Part shown: piece after piece, positions 52,856-61,497 of the stretch
Position numbering within the stretch: the stretch's first letter is position 1
Layout: each line of letters starts with the position of its first letter
NCBI GenBank assembly: GCA_020634035.1
Contig: JACKCM010000002.1
Location: 124,001 to 188,000 of the forward strand
Source of the DNA: Candidatus Obscuribacterales bacterium
GTDB taxonomy: Bacteria; Cyanobacteriota; Vampirovibrionia; Obscuribacterales; Obscuribacteraceae
DNA: 64,000 bases
Direction of reading: 5' to 3'
Notes under the pieces: generated by a model
What the model saw: the letters and a program-made list of their open reading frames with translations, nothing else
Told to the model about the DNA's origin: nothing
Database searches by the model: none
Translations under genes and position numbers: made by a program

Positions 52856-53785
52856 TCAGTGTTCCTGGGCTGTAGCATCCTTGTTTTCGGATTCTCTCAG
52901 CTTCTCCTGCCCCTCGAGATTCGGGATATCCTGGGTGGAGGTGACATCATCTCCCGATTTCGTCTCTTCTTCAGATTCAGCAGTAGAAGCAGTTTCAACT
53001 TCCGGTTCGGCGGCGGCTTCAGCTGCCACTTCTTCCTCGGCTGCTTCCTCCGGTGCTTCTTCGACCACCTCTTCTTCGATGATGATCTCTTCTACAATCT
53101 CTTCGACTTCTTCGCTGTCGGGGTCACTGCCGCCGGTGGCAACATTGACCAGTGAAGGTCTCAGGATCTTGTCGTTGAATTGATAACCGGGACGAAGTTG
53201 AAAAACAATTGAGCCTTCAGGGACATTGGCGTCCACCACCTGTTGCACAGGCTCGTGCATTCTGGGGTCGAATTGTTCGCCTATTACATCGAGCTGTGTG
53301 ATGCCAATCTGTTCGAGGCAGCGAGCAAACCTCTTGTATACCATGTTGAGGCTCTCGATAATGCTCTTGGGCTCCATATCGGCGTTCAGGTTGTTAACCG
53401 CCAGGTCCATGTCATCGAGCGCCGGCAGAATCGCTTCAATCGCTCTTTGAATACCGACGGCGGCAAATTCTTCTTTCTCTTTCTGCATGCGCTTTCGATA
53501 ATTCTCGAAATCCGCTGCCATACGCTTGTAGAGATTCTCTGCCTCCTGGCAGCGCTTTTCCATCTCTGCGAGTTCTTGTTGCATTCTGTTCAATTCCGCG
53601 CTACTAACTGAGTCCCTGGCTGATTCGCCTTCTTTTTCAACCTTGATTCCGTAGTCATCCGGGTCCGGGTCGGCGCCGGCATACATGGCTCGGTAGAAAG
53701 CCTTCATGGCGTTCTTGTTGTCACGGGGAGACTCTTGGTCCTTGTTCTCGGAATTAGGCTCGTTGCCTTTATCTTCGTCGGTCAT
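52856..53785 (-). CDS. grpE: Nucleotide exchange factor GrpE with long acidic tail
   Basis: GrpE releases ADP from DnaK. The 309-residue protein is over 100 longer than usual. The dimerising coiled coil spans about residues 60-115 (LAEMEKRCQEAENLYKRMAADFENYRKRM, recognisable as FENYRKRMQKEKEE). The beta domain with MHEPVQQVVDANVPEGSIVFQLRPGY, here residues 175-200, ends with GYQFNDKILRPSLVNVA near residue 215. The remaining 90 residues are almost entirely Glu, Val, Ala and Ser. No CIRCE element is found upstream, so HrcA control is not supported; an imperfect palindrome lies at 53847-53867. Confidence 0.95.
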   Translation of the reverse strand: MTDEDKGNEPNSENKDQESPRDNKNAMKAFYRAMYAGADPDPDDYGIKVEKEGESARDSVSSAELNRMQQELAEMEKRCQEAENLYKRMAADFENYRKRMQKEKEEFAAVGIQRAIEAILPALDDMDLAVNNLNADMEPKSIIESLNMVYKRFARCLEQIGITQLDVIGEQFDPRMHEPVQQVVDANVPEGSIVFQLRPGYQFNDKILRPSLVNVATGGSDPDSEEVEEIVEEIIIEEEVVEEAPEEAAEEEVAAEAAAEPEVETASTAESEEETKSGDDVTSTQDIPNLEGQEKLRESENKDATAQEH

Positions 53786-53846
53786 ATCTACCTGGATTGA
53801 GGAATTGGGATCTTAGTAAGGGTCGAAAAGCCACAGAAAGGTTATA

Positions 53847-53867
53847 TTAGCAGCCTGGGCTGTCTAA
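53847..53867. promoter_or_regulatory. Imperfect palindrome upstream of grpE, possible operator
   Basis: TTAGCAGCC (53847-53855) and GGCTGTCTAA (53858-53867) are inverted arms with one extra base. The site lies about 60-80 bases upstream of the grpE start and next to AT-rich -10-like sequence (TAATAT, minus strand). It does not match the CIRCE consensus. It is a candidate heat-shock operator for an unknown regulator or, less likely, for the divergent dgcN-like gene. Confidence 0.35.
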
Positions 53868-54012
53868 ATATAGCGTGTTCGAGCTCTCCTGGCGATGTCA
53901 ATATTAAAGGTTATGTCGTTAGGGCTCCGGTATATTTCTATGTTACAAACTCAGCAGTAAACTGGGTAAGATTTACCCCGATATTTTTCGAAAGTTCAGA
54001 TTGGATAAATTA

Positions 54013-55089
54013 ATGAAAATCGACCCGGAACAAAAGCTATTGATTTACGCCCAGGGAGAACTGGCCGGCACCCACGCCAAGACCGCCGAAGGGGTTTTGC
54101 GTTTCCGACCAGAATCTTGTCTGGCCATCGTCGACAGTACCCAGGCAGGTAAGACCGCTGAGGCTGTCCTAGGAATAGGTGGCGAGATTCCGGTGCTCGG
54201 CTCGATGGAGGAAGCCCTCGAATACGAAGCCGATGCCATGCTCCTGGGTTGCGCCTTTACCGGGGGCAAGCTGCCTGACAAGTGGCGGCGTGACATAGTC
54301 TTTGCCCTGGAGAACGGTATCGATGTGATCAATGGTCTCCATGATTTTCTCAGCGAGGACGAAGAGTTCAGCTCGGTTGCTAAGGCTAAAGGGAGAAAAC
54401 TCATTGATTTGAGGCTTCCCCCCGACTATCTCGAAGTCGCCATGGCCAGGGCCGCCTATGTCAAAGCCCATACTGTGCTTACGGTAGGAACAGATTGCTC
54501 GGTGGGCAAGATGACCACATCGCTCGCTTTGATGGAGGAGTCGAAGAAGCGTGGCAATCGAGCCCGATTTGTGGCTACCGGCCAGACCGGCATAATGATC
54601 GATGGATTAGGAGTCGCTATCGACCGGGTGATAGGCGATTTCATGGCCGGTGTGGCCGAGGATCTGGTTCTGACCGCCGCCGAAAACGCGGATTACGTAT
54701 TTGTCGAAGGTCAGGGTTCTATTTGTCACCCGGGCTACTCACCGGTGACCCTGTCTCTTTTGCATGGTGTGGCGCCGCGTTGCATGGTCCTCTGTCACCG
54801 AGCCGGCAAGACCAGAATCGGTGAAACCGACATTGAAATTCCTCCGGTTTCACTTTTGATAGACCTCTACGAGAGACTTGCTCAGTTTGTTCGACCCTCG
54901 AAGGTGGTGGCTATGGCCATAGACACGAGCAAGCTCAAAGAGGAGGAAGCCAGAGAACTGATTGAGAGTTATGTCAGCCTTACCGGGCTCCCGGTCACCG
55001 ACCCGATTAGATTCGGACCTCAAAAAATTGTCGATGCGGTGGAAGAGTTCTGCAATGCCATCGACAGACAAGTCGTCAAACCCTCATGA
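54013..55089 (+). CDS. DUF1611 protein, DgcN-like N-acyltransferase
   Basis: The protein belongs to the DUF1611 family: an N-terminal Rossmann-like domain, then a P-loop-type domain with TVGTDCSVGKMTTSLALMEE near residue 157, GQTGIMIDG, and FVEGQGSICHPGYSPVTLSLLHG near residue 235 (these segments are strongly conserved). DgcN has been described as a D-glutamate N-acetyltransferase working with the DgcA racemase; the family assignment is good and the substrate is inferred. The ATG at 54013 is preferred over TTG 54001, with a weak GGA upstream. It overlaps the epimerase gene by 4 bases, the expected pairing. Confidence 0.8.
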   Translation: MKIDPEQKLLIYAQGELAGTHAKTAEGVLRFRPESCLAIVDSTQAGKTAEAVLGIGGEIPVLGSMEEALEYEADAMLLGCAFTGGKLPDKWRRDIVFALENGIDVINGLHDFLSEDEEFSSVAKAKGRKLIDLRLPPDYLEVAMARAAYVKAHTVLTVGTDCSVGKMTTSLALMEESKKRGNRARFVATGQTGIMIDGLGVAIDRVIGDFMAGVAEDLVLTAAENADYVFVEGQGSICHPGYSPVTLSLLHGVAPRCMVLCHRAGKTRIGETDIEIPPVSLLIDLYERLAQFVRPSKVVAMAIDTSKLKEEEARELIESYVSLTGLPVTDPIRFGPQKIVDAVEEFCNAIDRQVVKPS

Positions 55090-56162
55090 ATATAGAGTCT
55101 GCCATGTCCGTCAAAACAAAAAAACTGACCTTGAGCTACGAGCCGCTGATTTTGACCACGGCTCATCCATTCGGGATCTCCTACGGAACATCTTCGACTT
55201 CATCCAATATTCTGGTGAGGCTTCATTACGGTGAACTTATTGCATACGGGGAAGCCTCGCCGACCCGATATCACGACGAAACTCCCGAGACCGCCAGCGC
55301 TTTATTCAAGCTCTGGTCCGAGTCGGATATTTTAGGGGATGACCCATTTGCTATCGAAGCGGTGCTTAAACGACTGGATAAATCGGTCTCGGGCAACCGT
55401 TCGGCCAAAGCCGCCATCGATATGGCTCTTCATGATCTGGTCGGCAAACTTCTTGGTAGGTCCCTGGTCGATATCTTTGGCTATAGAGATCTGCCTGCGC
55501 CGATAACCGATTTCACCATAGGCATAGACAGTGCCGAGACGGTGGAGTTGAAGACAAAAGAGGCTCTCAAGGCTGGCTATAAACATCTGAAAGTCAAACA
55601 GGGCACTGGCTATGATCGGGAGATCATCGATACTATCAGGGCTCTGGCTCCGGATATTCCTATTAGAGTCGATGCCAACGGGGCATGGACCGTCAAAGAG
55701 GCTATTTCGAAAGCTCATTATCTAGCTGAACAGAATGTCGAATTTATCGAACAGCCCCTGCCCAAATATGCTCCTTTATCAGATTGGCAGGTTCTTCGAG
55801 AGGCCTCGCCGCTTCCAATCTATGCCGATGAGAGTGTCTCCACATCGTTTGATGTGGCTCGGTTAGCCGATTTCGTGGATGGGGTTGTGGTTAAACTGGC
55901 TAAGACCGGCGGACTGGCCGAAGCCCGTCGGGTTATCCATACTGCCAGAGCCCATAATCTCAAGATCATGTTCGGTTGCATGATCGAATCTTCTCTTGGG
56001 ATAACCGCTGCGGCGCACCTGGCTCCACTTGTCGATCATCTCGATCTCGATGGTGCGCTCTTACTGGCAGACGATCCTTTCGAAGGCGCCGCCTATGATG
56101 ACGGGTATCTAAAGATCGATTACAGCTTACCCGGACTGGGAGTGCTTCCCCGGAAAGTCTGA
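55086..56162 (+). CDS. Enolase-superfamily dipeptide epimerase / DgcA-like racemase
   Basis: The 358-residue protein is of the mandelate racemase/muconate lactonizing group. The two catalytic lysines are in KHLKVKQG near residue 176 and in VVVKLAKTGG near 267. Metal ligands are RVDANGAWT, FIEQPLP and YADESVS (Asp, Glu, Asp), and the terminal motif MIESSLGITAAAHLA is present. This pattern fits L-Ala-D/L-Glu epimerases and the related N-acetyl-D-glutamate racemase DgcA. Coupling to a DgcN-like gene by ATGA overlap favours the second reading; the first (murein peptide recycling) is possible. Confidence 0.85.
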   Translation: MNIESAMSVKTKKLTLSYEPLILTTAHPFGISYGTSSTSSNILVRLHYGELIAYGEASPTRYHDETPETASALFKLWSESDILGDDPFAIEAVLKRLDKSVSGNRSAKAAIDMALHDLVGKLLGRSLVDIFGYRDLPAPITDFTIGIDSAETVELKTKEALKAGYKHLKVKQGTGYDREIIDTIRALAPDIPIRVDANGAWTVKEAISKAHYLAEQNVEFIEQPLPKYAPLSDWQVLREASPLPIYADESVSTSFDVARLADFVDGVVVKLAKTGGLAEARRVIHTARAHNLKIMFGCMIESSLGITAAAHLAPLVDHLDLDGALLLADDPFEGAAYDDGYLKIDYSLPGLGVLPRKV

Positions 56163-56168
56163 GCCGAA

Positions 56169-57083
56169 TCAGCCCCAGTTTTCGAGACGGTCTTTTATCA
56201 GTGATATCGTGGATGGTGAATAGAGTTTGAAGCACTTCAGCTTCTTGCCACCGGTCAAATCCATCAATCTCTTTTCGCTCGGGCTATCGCAGAGAATAAG
56301 ATCGGCATAGTCGATCATGTACTCCAGCTCTTTTTTATCATCGAGCATTACCTGGCGCACTGCCACATCTTCTCCGCGATGGGCTGCCACCAGTTTGGTC
56401 GCCATGTTCATCAGAGTCTGACTGACCGATACCAGAAGCAAAATGGTCCCGGCGCGCATCGCCTCTACCTGTTCCATCTCTTGCCTGGCCGGCTCTATGT
56501 TGCAGGGCACCAGTCTTGTCCGGTCTTTTATAGAACCTTGAAAGGCGAATATATGGTAGAGGCTGGTTATTAGAAGCGATCTGTCGGCCATGCTCGGATC
56601 TTTTAAAAGCGCTTCGGTGGTGACCACATCCACCGGTATGGAAAAATGTGGTTCCAGTTCGGTGGATATAACCGAATGAAAGTCTTCGTTTCTATCCACT
56701 GCTAGAATTCTCTCCACCGGTTCGCGAGAATTAATTTGAGCAGCGGTTTTAGAGACCTCTTCGAAGCTGTATCCGGCTTCGCAGCATTTGACCAGAAAGT
56801 CCATGATCAGAGATTCGAGATCCAGGGACTTTTCGTTGGATTTGCCGACCTTTGCCACACGCACTCCGCTTCCCTGACGTATCTCTAAAAGGCCTACGTC
56901 GGCAAGATGATTGTAGGCCGCTGTTACCGTGCTGTAGTGAATGTCGAGGCGACCGGCAAGAGCCCTGATGCTCGGCAACTTGGTCTCACTCTCGAGAATT
57001 CCCGAGGCTATCTGCAATGAGATCTGTTCGATGATCTGATCTCTGAGCGGCACGGAGCTGTCTTTATTTATGGAGATTTTCAC
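56169..57083 (-). CDS. GntR-family regulator with periplasmic-binding-like sensor domain
   Basis: The N-terminal winged helix (residues about 8-75: VPLRDQIIEQISLQIASGIL, split, then LPSIRALAGRLDIHYSTVTAAYNHL) is typical of the YtrA-like GntR subgroup. Residues from about 90 form an alpha/beta domain (about 105-300) that looks like a ligand-binding receptor fold, with VERILAVDRNEDF and LLITSLYHIFAFQGS. The start is GTG at 57083 with AAGGG upstream. Convergent with the DgcN/DgcA-like pair by 6 bases, it may or may not control them. It could equally regulate the adjacent tad operon upstream of which it does not lie. Confidence 0.8.
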   Translation of the reverse strand: MKISINKDSSVPLRDQIIEQISLQIASGILESETKLPSIRALAGRLDIHYSTVTAAYNHLADVGLLEIRQGSGVRVAKVGKSNEKSLDLESLIMDFLVKCCEAGYSFEEVSKTAAQINSREPVERILAVDRNEDFHSVISTELEPHFSIPVDVVTTEALLKDPSMADRSLLITSLYHIFAFQGSIKDRTRLVPCNIEPARQEMEQVEAMRAGTILLLVSVSQTLMNMATKLVAAHRGEDVAVRQVMLDDKKELEYMIDYADLILCDSPSEKRLMDLTGGKKLKCFKLYSPSTISLIKDRLENWG

Positions 57084-57125
57084 GGATTACCCTTTAGATA
57101 AGGACCGCGCCCTGGCTGTCGGGTT

Positions 57126-57950
57126 TCAACGGAACATCATAGGTTTGATGTATTCGAAGAAGGTAATGAAGGAAGGCGCAAGCACTATAACCATCAACGC
57201 AGGCATTATACAAAACCAGAGGGGAAATGCCATGTAAATCGGAAGCTTGGCAGCTTTCTCTTCGGCCTGCTGGCTCAACTTGGTTCTCAAGAATTCGCTC
57301 TGGGCTCTCAAAATCTTCGAGATGCTAATGCCCAGTTGAGCCGCTTGATTGAGGGAGGCTCCCAGCGATTTGAGCTCTTCCACTCCGGTGCGGCTGTAGA
57401 GATCTTGGTAGGCTTTCTCTCTTTCCATACCAAGCAAAATGTCCCGTCCCAGAATCATCAGTTCATCATTGAGGTCATGTCTGACGGCCGATTTTTCTGA
57501 GGCTATTCTGCTGATGGTGGCATCGAGACCGAGACCGGCATCCACACAAAGCACCATCAGATCGAGGGCCTGGGGGAGAGATTCTTTTATTCTGGCTTTG
57601 CGGCGTCGAGAAAGCACGACCAGCACCAGATCTGCGGTGAAGAATGCCGGAATGGTGAGCAGCACCGTCACCCAGAGAGGCAGAAAAATTCCGGTGAAAC
57701 CGGTGAGAATAACCGGATAAATTTTGGCAGCGGCCAGAGCCCCAAAGGCTGTATTGGAACGCCAGCCGGACCAGAGCTGAAGCTTTGCCAACCAGCGCTG
57801 ATAACCCTCGGGTAGGCGACGCAGTAGAACCAGTGCCGGTGCCGTCAGCCAGAGAGGAAGGTTGCCCGGGCTGCGCTGGTTTTTGACCAGGAAGACAAGA
57901 CCGAGACAGAAAGCAAGGAGGAATTCGGGATATTGAAGGGCTGTGCTCAT
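57126..57950 (-). CDS. tadC: Tad pilus inner-membrane protein TadC
   Basis: TadC belongs to the GspF/T2SF family that forms the inner-membrane platform of the Tad (Flp) pilus. The 274-residue protein has membrane segments near residues 5-20, 85-110 and 245-270. Its T2SF core contains RRRKARIKESLPQALDLMVLCVDAGLGLDATI (here residues 118-148) and ELKSLGASLNQAAQLGISISKILRAQ. It ends with FITFFEYIKPMMFR. It lies 15 bases downstream of tadB and is the last gene of the visible operon. Confidence 0.9.
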   Translation of the reverse strand: MSTALQYPEFLLAFCLGLVFLVKNQRSPGNLPLWLTAPALVLLRRLPEGYQRWLAKLQLWSGWRSNTAFGALAAAKIYPVILTGFTGIFLPLWVTVLLTIPAFFTADLVLVVLSRRRKARIKESLPQALDLMVLCVDAGLGLDATISRIASEKSAVRHDLNDELMILGRDILLGMEREKAYQDLYSRTGVEELKSLGASLNQAAQLGISISKILRAQSEFLRTKLSQQAEEKAAKLPIYMAFPLWFCIMPALMVIVLAPSFITFFEYIKPMMFR

Positions 57951-57965
57951 GGTTCTTGATCTCCT

Positions 57966-58994
57966 CTAAACTTTCATCGTGGAGAGCTTGCGCATTATCA
58001 GCATGCCGACTATTTGTAAGCCCACAGCGAGAATTAGAAGAAGCCGACCCATCTCTTTGTTGAAGAGCGGATCTAAATAGCCCGGTTTCAAATAATTGAG
58101 CACCAGGGCGAGCAAAATAGGCAGGGCGCCTACTATAATGCCTGTCAGGCGGCTCTGGCTGGTGAGGACGCGAATATGCCGCACCAGTTTCAAGCGCTGT
58201 CTGAGGGTGCTGTTGGTTTTGTCCAGCAATTCGGCCAGGCTGCCGCCCACTTCGGTCTGAATGGCCACCGCCCTTCTGATCAGATCGAGTTCATGAGAGT
58301 CATATTTTATTGCTGATGCTGAGAGGGCTTCTGAGAGGGGCTGACCTAAATTGAGCCTCTGGTGAATTTCTTGAAATTCCGTTCCCAGAGGGGCCGGAAT
58401 CTCCTCGGCGACGGTTTGTACTGCTCTTGGAATACTGTGACCAGTTCTCAAAACCGAGACGATCAGGTCGGTGGCTTCCGGCAGTTGTTGAATGAATTTT
58501 TCCTTCATTCTATTGGCGGCGATAAGCAAATACAGATAAGGCAGGCTCGATAGAACCAGACCGGCTAGTGCTGCTATAAGCAGGCTATGATCAAGGTTCT
58601 GGTCCGTACCAAGAGCAAGGGCGACCACCATTGGCAATGCCGCTATCACTATCGTGGCCTGTTTATATCGCTCGAAGCCGTTATTTAATGCGGCGGTCTC
58701 TGAAAGCAGATGAATATGCTCTGAGAACCGAGCGATAAGAGATGATCCGGATAACCGCAGTCCTTCTTTCTGGGCACCGTCTTCCTGGAGCTTAAGGCGA
58801 CTTTTGCCTCTGTCTTTTCTGATGTTGAGAACGCCTGGTGAGTTCTTATCGAAGGTGCTTTCGTTGAAAGCCAGGTTCAGGCGCTCTCTTATCAGTCTTC
58901 TTTGTTTTTTCTGGAAAGAAAGCCGGGCAAAAACGATGCCGCCGGCAATAGAGAGCAAGATAATGGTCAGCGCAACTGTTTCTGGTGTCATCAA
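57966..58994 (-). CDS. tadB: Tad pilus inner-membrane protein TadB
   Basis: TadB is the second GspF/T2SF platform protein, 342 residues. An N-terminal helix (residues 8-25) and a basic region come first, then helices near 125-165, and the T2SF domain LPEATDLIVSVLRTGHSIPRAVQTVAEEIPAPLG is recognisable around residues 170-205 (for example ATDLIVSVLRTGHSIPRAVQ). C-terminal helices lie near 285-305 and 318-335. Its ATG overlaps the tadA stop (ATGA). TadB and TadC adjacent in this order are diagnostic of a Tad locus. Confidence 0.9.
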   Translation of the reverse strand: MMTPETVALTIILLSIAGGIVFARLSFQKKQRRLIRERLNLAFNESTFDKNSPGVLNIRKDRGKSRLKLQEDGAQKEGLRLSGSSLIARFSEHIHLLSETAALNNGFERYKQATIVIAALPMVVALALGTDQNLDHSLLIAALAGLVLSSLPYLYLLIAANRMKEKFIQQLPEATDLIVSVLRTGHSIPRAVQTVAEEIPAPLGTEFQEIHQRLNLGQPLSEALSASAIKYDSHELDLIRRAVAIQTEVGGSLAELLDKTNSTLRQRLKLVRHIRVLTSQSRLTGIIVGALPILLALVLNYLKPGYLDPLFNKEMGRLLLILAVGLQIVGMLIMRKLSTMKV

Positions 58995-60538
58995 TGACCT
59001 CCATCGCCGGTCGGCGAGACGTCTTCGCTGACGGCAGAATGTAGCAGTCCCTCAGGAAGCTTCAGCCCTGCATCGCGTATCTTCTTCTCTGCTTGAGGTC
59101 TGATACCACAGGCGGTGTGACCTACCGAGGGCTTGAAAGCGAATACTTCCTGCATACTGATTACGCCCTCTTGCACACCGGTGACTTCGGTGACGCTGAC
59201 CACTCTTCTGGTGCCGTCAGTGAGGCGCTTGATCTGGACAACCAGGTCGAAAGCTGCACCGATCTGTTCGCGAATGCTCTTCTGACTCAATTCGACTCCG
59301 GACAGGAGCACAAGAGTTTCGAGTCGGCTGAGAGCGTCTCTTGCCGAGTTGGCGTGGAGGGTTGTGAGAGAGCCTTCGTGACCGGTGTTCATCGCCTGGA
59401 GCATATCGAGCGCTTCAGGACCCCTGACCTCACCCACCACTATTCGGTCCGGACGCATCCGCAAAGCGTTCTTGACCAGCTCTCTTTGATTGATAGCGCC
59501 CTGCCCTTCTATATTGGCAGGTCTCGACTCCAGTCGAATAACATGTCTTTGCTGAAGACGAAGTTCGGCGGTATCTTCTATGGTGACTATTCTTTCTCGA
59601 TCAGAAATATGGCTGGACAAAACATTGAGAAGCGTTGTCTTACCGGCCGAGGTTCCTCCGGAGATGAGAATATTGAGTCTGGCTTTGACAGCCAGTTCCA
59701 GGAAATCAGACATCTCGCGTGAGAGGGCGCCTTTCTCTACCAGATCATCGGCTCTGAAAGGCACCGGTCTGAATCGACGAATCGAAAGGGTCGGTCCGTC
59801 CAGGGCAAGTGGGGGAATGATGGCGTTCACCCTGGAGCCGTCGGGTAATCGGGCGTCGACAATCGGTGAGGATTCATCCACCCGTCTTCCCACTCTGGAG
59901 ACAATCCGGTTGATGACATGCAGCAGATGATTGTCGTCTTTAAATCTGATATCGGTCTCGACCAGCTTGCCGTCTTGATCTACCCAGACGCTGTCGGCGC
60001 CGTTGACCAGAATGTCATTGATAAGCGGATCACCGAGGAGCGGTTCAAGAGGACCAAGACCGAGGGTCTCATAGAGCACGTCCTGGGCGAGATTCTCTCT
60101 TTCTTTTTGAGAGAGGGGCAGCCTCTCTTCTTCGACAAGAAGATGCACGGTCTCTTCAATGGCTTCTTCTACGGCGTCGGAGCCCTCGAGCTGCATGAGG
60201 GCATTGATATCCAGATCTTCGATAAGTCTGCTATGAATGGAGCTTTTGATCGCCTGATAAGAGCGAATCGCATCGAGTTCGGCTTTGTTCTCGGTTTTCT
60301 TTCCGAATACGCTACCCGATATGGAGCCTGCCAGGGATAATTTGGTCTTTGTCGGAGCTGCCGCCGTCGCCTTGCTTTCGTCTTTAGAGTCTTCCAGGGC
60401 AGGCGATTTTTCTGTGACCTCTTCTTTGACCTCGATTGGTTCTTCGACAAAGGGTTTTTCCGGAATCGTCTTCTTCGATGCCGCTATATCTAAAGACTCG
60501 GTTTTCTTCTGTTTCAGTAATTCTCTCAATCTAGACAT
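58991..60538 (-). CDS. tadA: Tad/CpaF-type secretion ATPase TadA
   Basis: This hexameric ATPase powers Flp pilus assembly. It has 515 residues. A charged low-complexity region (about 10-85) precedes the CpaF N-terminal domain (LLGDPLINDILVNGADSVWVDQDG, near residue 170-190). The catalytic core follows, with Walker A ISGGTSAGKTTLLN near residue 290, an Asp box (IVTIEDTAELRLQ), Walker B region RPDRIVVGEVRGPEALDML and the His box TGHEGSLTTLHANSARDAL. All are intact. It overlaps cpaE by 8 bases upstream and tadB by 4 downstream. Confidence 0.95.
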   Translation of the reverse strand: MSRLRELLKQKKTESLDIAASKKTIPEKPFVEEPIEVKEEVTEKSPALEDSKDESKATAAAPTKTKLSLAGSISGSVFGKKTENKAELDAIRSYQAIKSSIHSRLIEDLDINALMQLEGSDAVEEAIEETVHLLVEEERLPLSQKERENLAQDVLYETLGLGPLEPLLGDPLINDILVNGADSVWVDQDGKLVETDIRFKDDNHLLHVINRIVSRVGRRVDESSPIVDARLPDGSRVNAIIPPLALDGPTLSIRRFRPVPFRADDLVEKGALSREMSDFLELAVKARLNILISGGTSAGKTTLLNVLSSHISDRERIVTIEDTAELRLQQRHVIRLESRPANIEGQGAINQRELVKNALRMRPDRIVVGEVRGPEALDMLQAMNTGHEGSLTTLHANSARDALSRLETLVLLSGVELSQKSIREQIGAAFDLVVQIKRLTDGTRRVVSVTEVTGVQEGVISMQEVFAFKPSVGHTACGIRPQAEKKIRDAGLKLPEGLLHSAVSEDVSPTGDGGH

Positions 60539-61478
60539 CGGATTTATCCTCCGCCTTTATTCCTGTCCCTGCCCCGGGGGCGAGCCAGGCTTCGAGCTCC
60601 TCGGCTATTTTAATCACCGATTTGACATAAGCGTCTTTGCTATGTGATACCACCAGCGGAGTGCCTTCCAGGCAAGATTGTTCGAGGGCGTTGTAAGAGC
60701 TCGGCAGATACCAGGTCCTTTTCAGTCCCAGAGCTTTTGCTGCCTCTTGTTCCATCTGTTTGAGATTCTTGCCCGAGCGATTGAAGGCGATGGCGATGTC
60801 AGCTCTTGAATACTCGAGATCGCTGAATACCGATAGCCAGCGCTTTGCACCGGATACGGAAGATATTGTCGGCTCGGTGACCAGAATTATTCGATCACAG
60901 CAATCTAATAAGGATAGAAGATTCTGATCCAGTTGTTTGGGCAGGTCCAGGAAGAGAACCTCTTTTAGAGGCTGAATTCGCTCCAGGCATTCCGGTAAAA
61001 CTGACAGATCGGCTGCCAGGCTGGATTCTAGATCGAGTGGAGGGGTAATCACCTCCAGAACCTGTTTCTCGAATTCTATGCGCTCGCAGCAAGCTGACAG
61101 CACTTTTTCGTCCAGGCGACTTCTTCTTTCAATCAGGTCGCAGAGATTGTATTTGGGGCTGAGACCCAGAGTAAGGGCGACATCGGGCTGTTGTAGATTG
61201 CAGTCTATTAAAATAGATTGTTTGTCTTTCTTTCCAAAAGCACAGGCCAGGTTGATGGCGAATATGGTGGCACCGACACCGCCTTTGGCGCCGATTATTC
61301 CTATAACCGGGGCGTTAACCGGTGGACTTACAGGCGTTTTTGTCGGGAGGGTCTCATTCTGGTCGACTTTTTGCGAATTGTCGATCTTCAAATCGGTGCC
61401 GCCACCAAGACCGATACCGGAGAAGAAGCGATCTATAGAAGCCAGAGGGCTGGATTTCATTTTGATTGAACTGAACAT
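60531..61478 (-). CDS. cpaE: CpaE/TadZ-like ParA-family pilus localisation protein
   Basis: The 315-residue protein is of the ParA/MinD superfamily. The deviant Walker A is IGAKGGVGATIFAINLA near residue 63, with SILIDCNLQQPDVALTLGL and the later LVTEPTISSVSGAKRWL region. CpaE/TadZ proteins place the Tad apparatus at a pole or site. The usual N-terminal receiver-like domain is missing; instead about 55 low-complexity residues precede the ATPase. The position between tadG-like and tadA genes supports the call. Confidence 0.85.
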   Translation of the reverse strand: MFSSIKMKSSPLASIDRFFSGIGLGGGTDLKIDNSQKVDQNETLPTKTPVSPPVNAPVIGIIGAKGGVGATIFAINLACAFGKKDKQSILIDCNLQQPDVALTLGLSPKYNLCDLIERRSRLDEKVLSACCERIEFEKQVLEVITPPLDLESSLAADLSVLPECLERIQPLKEVLFLDLPKQLDQNLLSLLDCCDRIILVTEPTISSVSGAKRWLSVFSDLEYSRADIAIAFNRSGKNLKQMEQEAAKALGLKRTWYLPSSYNALEQSCLEGTPLVVSHSKDAYVKSVIKIAEELEAWLAPGAGTGIKAEDKSDV

Positions 61479-61497
61479 CTCTTCTTTGCTACCTCTT

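Noticed and set aside
53786..54012. CIRCE element upstream of grpE
   Set aside because: The consensus TTAGCACTC with its inverted partner is absent; only a different, imperfect palindrome is present.
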